From: Pseudoxanthomonas sp. 3HH-4
Lineage (GTDB): Bacteria; Pseudomonadota; Gammaproteobacteria; Xanthomonadales; Xanthomonadaceae
DNA: 64,000 bases
Assembly: GCF_006716465.1 (NCBI RefSeq)
Contig: NZ_VFPB01000005.1
Coordinates: 124,001-188,000 of the forward strand
Direction of reading: 5' to 3'
The notes under the pieces were generated by a model that made no database searches, was not told where the DNA came from, and was given only the letters and a program-made list of their open reading frames with translations. Shown here one piece after another: positions 59,559 to 64,000 of this stretch (position 1 is the stretch's first letter; every line of letters begins with the position of its first letter). Made by a program: the position numbers and the translations under genes.

Positions 59559-59580
59559 GCTTATGGCCGCAGCTTATTTC
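59559..59580. promoter_or_regulatory. Candidate CysB-binding motif, cysJ/cysD intergenic region
   Basis: GCTTATGGCCGCAGCTTATT is, on the minus strand, two ATAAGC copies separated by TGCGGCC. The same layout occurs at 50571-50592 before cysG. It lies about 105 bases before cysD and 75 bases before cysJ, so one site could control both divergent operons. Confidence 0.5.
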
Positions 59581-59683
59581 GCCTGCACGAGCAGCCGGCC
59601 GAATACTGCCGGCCTCCCGGACCCGGTGGCGACGCCCTGCTAGGCTAGCCCGTCCGGATCCACTGCCCCCTTTGCCCGCCTCG

Positions 59684-60595
59684 ATGACTGCCGTACCCCG
59701 CCTGTCCCACCTCGACCGCCTGGAAGCGGAAAGCATCCATATCCTGCGGGAGGTCGCCGCCGAGTTCCGCAACCCGGTGCTGCTGTACTCGGTGGGCAAA
59801 GACAGCTCGGTGCTGCTGCACCTCCTGCTGAAGGCGTTTGCTCCGGCGCGGCCGCCGATCCCGCTGCTGCACGTGGACACGCGCTGGAAGTTCCGCGAGA
59901 TGATCGCCTTCCGCGACCGGCGTGCCGCCGAGACCGGCGTGGACCTGCGCGTGCACATCAATCCCGACGGCATTGCCCGCGACATCGGCCCGATCACCCA
60001 CGGCGCCACCGTCCATACAGACGTCATGAAGACCCAGGGCCTGAAGCAGGCGCTGGACCACTACCGCTTCGACGCCGCCATCGGCGGTGCCCGCCGCGAC
60101 GAGGAGAAATCGCGGGCCAAGGAGCGCGTGTTCTCGTTCCGCAACGACAGGCACCGCTGGGACCCGAAGAACCAGCGTCCGGAGCTGTGGAATCTCTACA
60201 ACGCCCGCATCAACAGCGGCGAAAGCGTGCGCGTGTTCCCGCTGTCGAACTGGACCGAGCTGGACATCTGGCTTTACATCTACCGCGAGCACATCCCGGT
60301 GGTGCCGCTGTATTTCGCTGCCGAGCGGCCGGTCGTCGAGCGCGATGGTGCGCTGCTGATGGTCGACGACGACCGCCTTCCGCTGCGCGAGGGCGAAGTG
60401 CCCCAGCAGCGCCGCGTGCGCTTCCGCACACTGGGCTGCTACCCGCTGACCGGCGCCATCGACTCCGACGCCGATTCGCTGGAGAAGATCATCGCCGAGA
60501 TGCTGGTGACCACCAGCTCGGAGCGGCAGGGGCGGGTGATCGACCACGATCCCGGTGCATCGATGGAGAAGAAGAAGCTGGAGGGCTATTTCTGA
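59684..60595 (+). CDS. cysD: Sulfate adenylyltransferase subunit 2
   Basis: Catalytic subunit of ATP sulfurylase, which activates sulfate to APS. The 303-residue protein has the PP-loop [35 protein letters not shown] and [15 protein letters not shown]. It works with the CysN GTPase encoded just downstream. The ATG at 59684 gives the family N-terminus ([18 protein letters not shown]). Confidence 0.96.
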   Translation: MTAVPRLSHLDRLEAESIHILREVAAEFRNPVLLYSVGKDSSVLLHLLLKAFAPARPPIPLLHVDTRWKFREMIAFRDRRAAETGVDLRVHINPDGIARDIGPITHGATVHTDVMKTQGLKQALDHYRFDAAIGGARRDEEKSRAKERVFSFRNDRHRWDPKNQRPELWNLYNARINSGESVRVFPLSNWTELDIWLYIYREHIPVVPLYFAAERPVVERDGALLMVDDDRLPLREGEVPQQRRVRFRTLGCYPLTGAIDSDADSLEKIIAEMLVTTSSERQGRVIDHDPGASMEKKKLEGYF

Positions 60596-60604
60596 TGGTC
60601 GCGC

Positions 60605-60720
60605 TCATTCCGTCGTCCCAGCGAACGCTGGGACCCATGTTGATGTTCGCGCGATCGATGACGCTTGCCGGGGCATCCTGCGAGATCAAGCTGGATGCCA
60701 GCATGCACGGGGATGACGAT
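60605..60720. repeat. Dispersed palindromic repeat pair in the cysD-cysNC gap
   Basis: GTCCCAGCG-AA-CGCTGGGAC (60615-60634) is a perfect hairpin. An inverted, degenerate relative around CTGGATGCCAGCATGCACGG (60691-60710) continues into GGATGACGAT. The pair faces each other and fills most of the 172-base gap, as in small non-autonomous or dispersed repeats. No gene is seen here. Confidence 0.5.
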
Positions 60721-60767
60721 GCCGGTCTGGAGTTGACACGCATGAAGATAATGTCGGTGGCCGCTGC

Positions 60768-62642
60768 ATGAATACCGCAAGCGACATCGCAACCTACCTC
60801 AAGCAGCACGAATCCAAGCCGCTGCTGCGCTTCATCACCTGCGGCAGTGTGGATGATGGCAAGAGTACGCTGATCGGTCGCCTGCTGTACGACAGCAAGC
60901 GCCTGTTCGACGACCAGCTGGCCGCGCTGGAGAAGGACAGCCGCAAGCACGGCACCCAGGGCGAGCGCATCGATTACGCGCTGCTGCTGGATGGGTTGGC
61001 TGCCGAGCGCGAGCAGGGCATCACCATCGACGTGGCTTACCGTTACTTCGATACGGACAAGCGCAAGTTCATCGTCGCCGACTGCCCCGGGCACGAGCAG
61101 TACACGCGCAACATGGCCACCGGCGCATCCACTGCGGACCTGGCCGTGGTACTGGTGGATGCCCGCAAGGGCCTGCTGACACAGACCCACCGCCACAGCT
61201 ACATCGTCTCGCTGCTCGGCATCCGGCACGTGGTGCTGGCGGTGAACAAGATGGACCTGGTGGATTTCGACCAGGCCGTGTTCGAGCGCATCGCCGCGGA
61301 TTACCGCGCGCTCGCGGAGCGGCTCGGCATTGCATCGATCACCTGCATCCCGCTGTCGGCGCTGGATGGTGACAACCTGTCCACGCGCTCCAAGCGCACG
61401 CCCTGGTACACCGGGCCCGCCTTGCTGGAACACCTGGAAAGCGTGCAGGTCGACGCGCACGATACCGGCGCAGGCCTGCGCCTGCCGGTGCAATGGGTCA
61501 ACCGCCCGCACCAGAATTTCCGCGGCTATGCAGGCACCATCGCGGCCGGCGAGGTGAAGCCGGGCGACGAGGTGGTGGTGCTGCCGTCCGCGCGCCGTTC
61601 GCGCGTCGGACAGGTACTTGGCCCTGATGGCGAAGTCGCCACGGCGCACGCCGGCCAGGCCGTGACGCTGACCCTGGTGGACGAAATCGACATCAGCCGT
61701 GGCGACGTGATCGCGGCCGCAGGCGACCCGCCGGAAGTGGCCGACCAGTTCGCCGCGCACCTGCTGTGGATGTCAGACGCGCCGTTGCTGCCCGGCCGGC
61801 CGTACTGGCTGAAGATCGGTGCGCGGACCGTTTCTGCCACCGTCACCGAGATCAAGCACCGCATCGACGTGAACACGCAGGAGCACCTCGCTGCCAAGCG
61901 GCTGGAGCTCAACGAGGTGGGCTACTGCAACCTCAGCCTGGATGAACCGGTCGCCTTCGACACCTACGCGCGCAACCGCGCGCTGGGCAGCTTCATCCTG
62001 ATCGACCGGTACGACAACGGCACGGCCGCCGCGGGCACGCTGGACTTCGCTTTGCGGCGCGCGGGCAACGTGCACTGGCAGCATGTCGATGTCGACAAGG
62101 CCGCGCGTGCCCGCCAGAAAGGGCAGGTGCCGAAGGTCCTGTGGTTCACCGGCCTGTCCGGCGCGGGCAAGTCGACCATCGCCAACCTGGTGGACAAGCG
62201 CCTGCATGCGCTGGGCTACCACAGCTTCCTGCTGGACGGCGACAACGTGCGCCACGGGCTGAACCGCGACCTGGGCTTCACCGATGAAGACCGCGTGGAG
62301 AACATCCGCCGCGTGGCCGAGGTGGCGAAGCTGATGACTGATGCCGGCCTGATCGTGCTGGTCAGCTTCATCTCTCCGTTCCGTGCGGAGCGGCGGATGG
62401 CGCGCGACCGGTTCGCTGATGGCGAGTTCATCGAGGTCTTCGTCGACGTGCCCCTCGCTCTTGCCGAGGCGCGCGATGTGAAGGGCCTGTACCGCAAGGC
62501 CCGCGCGGGGTTGATCCCGAATTTCACCGGCATCGATTCGCCATACGAGACTCCGGAGCACCCCGACGTGCACCTTCACGCGGGCGAGCAGGACCCCCAG
62601 GCACTGGCGCTCCAGGTGCTGGCGAAGCTGGGCCTGGAGTAG
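60768..62642 (+). CDS. cysNC: Bifunctional sulfate adenylyltransferase subunit 1/adenylylsulfate kinase
   Basis: Fusion of 624 residues. Residues 1 to about 440 are the CysN GTPase that powers ATP sulfurylase: [17 protein letters not shown] and NKMD. Residues from about 450 are the CysC APS kinase that makes PAPS: Walker [10 protein letters not shown] with K468, [16 protein letters not shown] and [10 protein letters not shown] with the active-site Ser. The fusion is common in gammaproteobacteria with PAPS-type CysH, and that enzyme is encoded nearby. Confidence 0.96.
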   Translation: MNTASDIATYLKQHESKPLLRFITCGSVDDGKSTLIGRLLYDSKRLFDDQLAALEKDSRKHGTQGERIDYALLLDGLAAEREQGITIDVAYRYFDTDKRKFIVADCPGHEQYTRNMATGASTADLAVVLVDARKGLLTQTHRHSYIVSLLGIRHVVLAVNKMDLVDFDQAVFERIAADYRALAERLGIASITCIPLSALDGDNLSTRSKRTPWYTGPALLEHLESVQVDAHDTGAGLRLPVQWVNRPHQNFRGYAGTIAAGEVKPGDEVVVLPSARRSRVGQVLGPDGEVATAHAGQAVTLTLVDEIDISRGDVIAAAGDPPEVADQFAAHLLWMSDAPLLPGRPYWLKIGARTVSATVTEIKHRIDVNTQEHLAAKRLELNEVGYCNLSLDEPVAFDTYARNRALGSFILIDRYDNGTAAAGTLDFALRRAGNVHWQHVDVDKAARARQKGQVPKVLWFTGLSGAGKSTIANLVDKRLHALGYHSFLLDGDNVRHGLNRDLGFTDEDRVENIRRVAEVAKLMTDAGLIVLVSFISPFRAERRMARDRFADGEFIEVFVDVPLALAEARDVKGLYRKARAGLIPNFTGIDSPYETPEHPDVHLHAGEQDPQALALQVLAKLGLE

Positions 62643-62732
62643 CGCCGGGATCCGTCTCGTCACGGCGGCAAGGGTCATAGGTCATGGTCGGGCATGTGCA
62701 CCGCATGCCCTTTGGCGCGTTTCCCGCACGAA

Positions 62733-62757
62733 CTGCCGCATCCGCGGCAGCGTGTTT
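62733..62757 (+). terminator. Possible terminator after cysNC
   Basis: CTGCCGC (62733-62739) and GCGGCAG (62744-62750) pair around ATCC, followed by CGTGTTT. A second weak hairpin, GGGCATG with CATGCCC (62690-62710), precedes it. Confidence 0.45.
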
Positions 62758-62806
62758 CACGTACGGCCGGTAGACTGCGTGAATAATGAAAATTACGGGA
62801 TGATCC

Positions 62807-63907
62807 ATGCTCAACCGATTCGCCCCCCGCGTCCTGCTGGTCGCGCTGCCCTTCCTGCTGCTCGCCGCTTGTGGCGGTGACAAGGGCGCGCAGGCGAAGG
62901 GCAATGGCAATGCGGGCGAGCGCCCCATCCCGGTCACCACACAGGTGGTCCAGCCGGGCGCGTGGAACGACACCCTGCAGGCGCTGGGCACGGCGAAGGC
63001 GCGTGAATCGGTCACCCTGACCGCGAAGGTCAGCGAGATCGTGCAGGACGTGCACTTCGAAAGCGGCCAGGATGTCGCCGCCGGGCAGAAGTTGATCACA
63101 TTGAAAGGCGACGCCGCGCAGGCCGCGCTGGTGCAGGCTGAGGCGACCTACGCGGAGGCCGAGCGTCTTTACCGCCGGCAGAAGGAACTGGCCGACCAGC
63201 AGCTGATCGCCCGCTCGCAACTGGACACCCAGCTCGCCTTGCGCGATGCCGCGGCAGCGCGCGTGCGCCAGGCGCGCGCCGACATCGGCGATCGCAGCGT
63301 GCGTGCGCCGTTCGCCGGCGTGCTGGGCATCCGCCAGGTCAGCCCCGGTTCGTTGATCACCGCCAACAGCGCGATCGCCACGCTCGACGATATTTCGCGC
63401 ATGTACGTGGACTTCCAGGTACCCGAGGTGGCGTTGGCAACGGTCGGCGTGGGCAATACGGTGACGGCCACGGCTGCGGCGTATCCGGGCGAGACATTCG
63501 AAGGACGGGTGGAAACGATCGATGCGCGCATCGACGCGACTACGCGCGCCGTGACCGTACGCGCGGTGTTCCCGAATGCCGGGCGCAAGTTGCGCCCCGG
63601 CATGCTGCTGGACGTGCGCCTGTTCCGCCCCGAGCGGCAGGCACTGGTGATCCCCGAGATCGCCGTGGTGCAGGTGGGCCGTGATTCGTTCGTCTACCGC
63701 GTCAAGCCGGATGGCAGCGTCGAGCAGGCGCCGGTGACGGCCGGCGTGCGCCGCGACGGCCAGGTCGAGATCGTGAAGGGCGTCGCTGCCGGCGACCGCA
63801 TCGTCATCGACGGCACCGGCAAGCTGCGTCCGGGTGTGAAGGTGGCAGACGCTGTGCCGTCGGCTCCGCCGAAGCAGGACGCGCCCGCCGCCGACGGCAA
63901 GGGCTGA
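62807..63907 (+). CDS. RND efflux system periplasmic adaptor (membrane fusion protein)
   Basis: Lipoprotein adaptor of 366 residues that couples an RND pump to an outer-membrane channel. Lipobox LLAA-C22, then a lipoyl domain half (VTLTAKVSEIVQDVHFESGQDV), an alpha-hairpin (AEATYAEAERLYRRQKELAD) and the second lipoyl half (SVRAPFAGVLGIRQVSPGSLI). A beta-barrel and membrane-proximal domain follow. It is 5 bases before the pump gene. Substrate unknown. Confidence 0.92.
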   Translation: MLNRFAPRVLLVALPFLLLAACGGDKGAQAKGNGNAGERPIPVTTQVVQPGAWNDTLQALGTAKARESVTLTAKVSEIVQDVHFESGQDVAAGQKLITLKGDAAQAALVQAEATYAEAERLYRRQKELADQQLIARSQLDTQLALRDAAAARVRQARADIGDRSVRAPFAGVLGIRQVSPGSLITANSAIATLDDISRMYVDFQVPEVALATVGVGNTVTATAAAYPGETFEGRVETIDARIDATTRAVTVRAVFPNAGRKLRPGMLLDVRLFRPERQALVIPEIAVVQVGRDSFVYRVKPDGSVEQAPVTAGVRRDGQVEIVKGVAAGDRIVIDGTGKLRPGVKVADAVPSAPPKQDAPAADGKG

Positions 63908-63912
63908 GCGCC

Positions 63913-64000
63913 ATGAAACTTTCCGACCTGTCGATCAAGCGCCCCGTCTTCGCGGTGGTGGTCAGCCTGCTGCTGGTGGTCCTGGGCGTGATGTCGTTCC
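63913..64000 (+). CDS. RND efflux pump permease (5' end only)
   Basis: The window ends 29 codons into this gene. MKLSDLSIKRPVFAVVVSLL and the following hydrophobic segment are the typical first transmembrane helix of an AcrB/MexB-type RND transporter, with the conserved IKRPVFA. It follows its adaptor gene by 5 bases. Confidence 0.85.
   Translation, partial: MKLSDLSIKRPVFAVVVSLLLVVLGVMSF

Noticed and set aside
57548-59683. Long plus-strand frame running through cysJ into cysD
   Set aside because: The part before 59684 is antisense to cysJ; the cysD family N-terminus starts at the ATG at 59684.
59486-59683. A riboswitch (for example SAM-type) controlling cysD or cysJ
   Set aside because: No conserved riboswitch core was recognised; the repeated ATAAGC motif is better explained as a protein-binding site.

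Overview
The window is about 64 kb of GC-rich chromosome from a gammaproteobacterium of the Xanthomonadaceae/Lysobacteraceae; Pseudoxanthomonas, Stenotrophomonas or Lysobacter would fit. The evidence is the mrcA/pilMNOPQ arrangement, type-B L31 next to gltA, the cys regulon layout with a CysB-type LysR, and palindromic repeats of the kind known as GTAG/SMAG REPs in Stenotrophomonas. Gene density is very high, no gene-free stretch exceeds about 300 bases, and no phage, plasmid, IS, CRISPR, rRNA or tRNA was recognised.

Layout. 1-4.8 kb: 3' part of recG, a nucleoside hydrolase, rpmE2 and gltA. 4.8-8.1 kb: the least conserved part, with a secreted and a membrane-anchored unknown protein, a frameshifted isochorismatase-family gene divergent from a shattered Lrp/AsnC-type regulator, and a conserved unknown. 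8.1-15.8 kb: PBP1A (mrcA) divergent from pilMNOPQ, the type IV pilus alignment complex and secretin. 15.9-22.7 kb: a MoxR/DUF58/DUF4381/VWA/VWA-TPR/BatD operon. 22.9-26.3 kb: a dicarboxylate/amino-acid symporter and transketolase. 26.3-32.6 kb, minus strand: acetyl-CoA hydrolase/transferase, flavin reductase, modCBA, an S1/P1-type nuclease and ompW with a perfect FNR/ANR-type box. 32.8-43.4 kb: a glycolytic cluster (gap, pgk, gph, pyk, class I aldolase) interrupted by a DUF2339/DUF3999 membrane pair. 43.7-47.3 kb: a MarR-EmrA-EmrB efflux cassette plus a VOC protein. 47.6-62.6 kb: sulfate assimilation (cysK-cysG divergent from cysB; cysJIH divergent from cysD-cysNC), enclosing small membrane/lipoprotein genes and a LytS/LytTR-type two-component pair. 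62.8-64 kb: start of an RND efflux operon.

How the genes fit together. CysD/CysNC make APS and PAPS, CysH reduces PAPS to sulfite, CysJI reduces sulfite to sulfide, CysG makes the siroheme that CysI needs, and CysK fixes sulfide into cysteine. A short motif, ATA(A)GC-N7/8-ATAAGC, occurs in both divergent cys promoter regions and is a candidate CysB site. Most other blocks are housekeeping. No clearly novel multi-gene system was found. The most useful leads are regulatory sites (shared cys motif, FNR box, palindrome before the aldolase, MarR operator), the decayed isochorismatase/Lrp pair, and repeat elements inserted inside cys operons.
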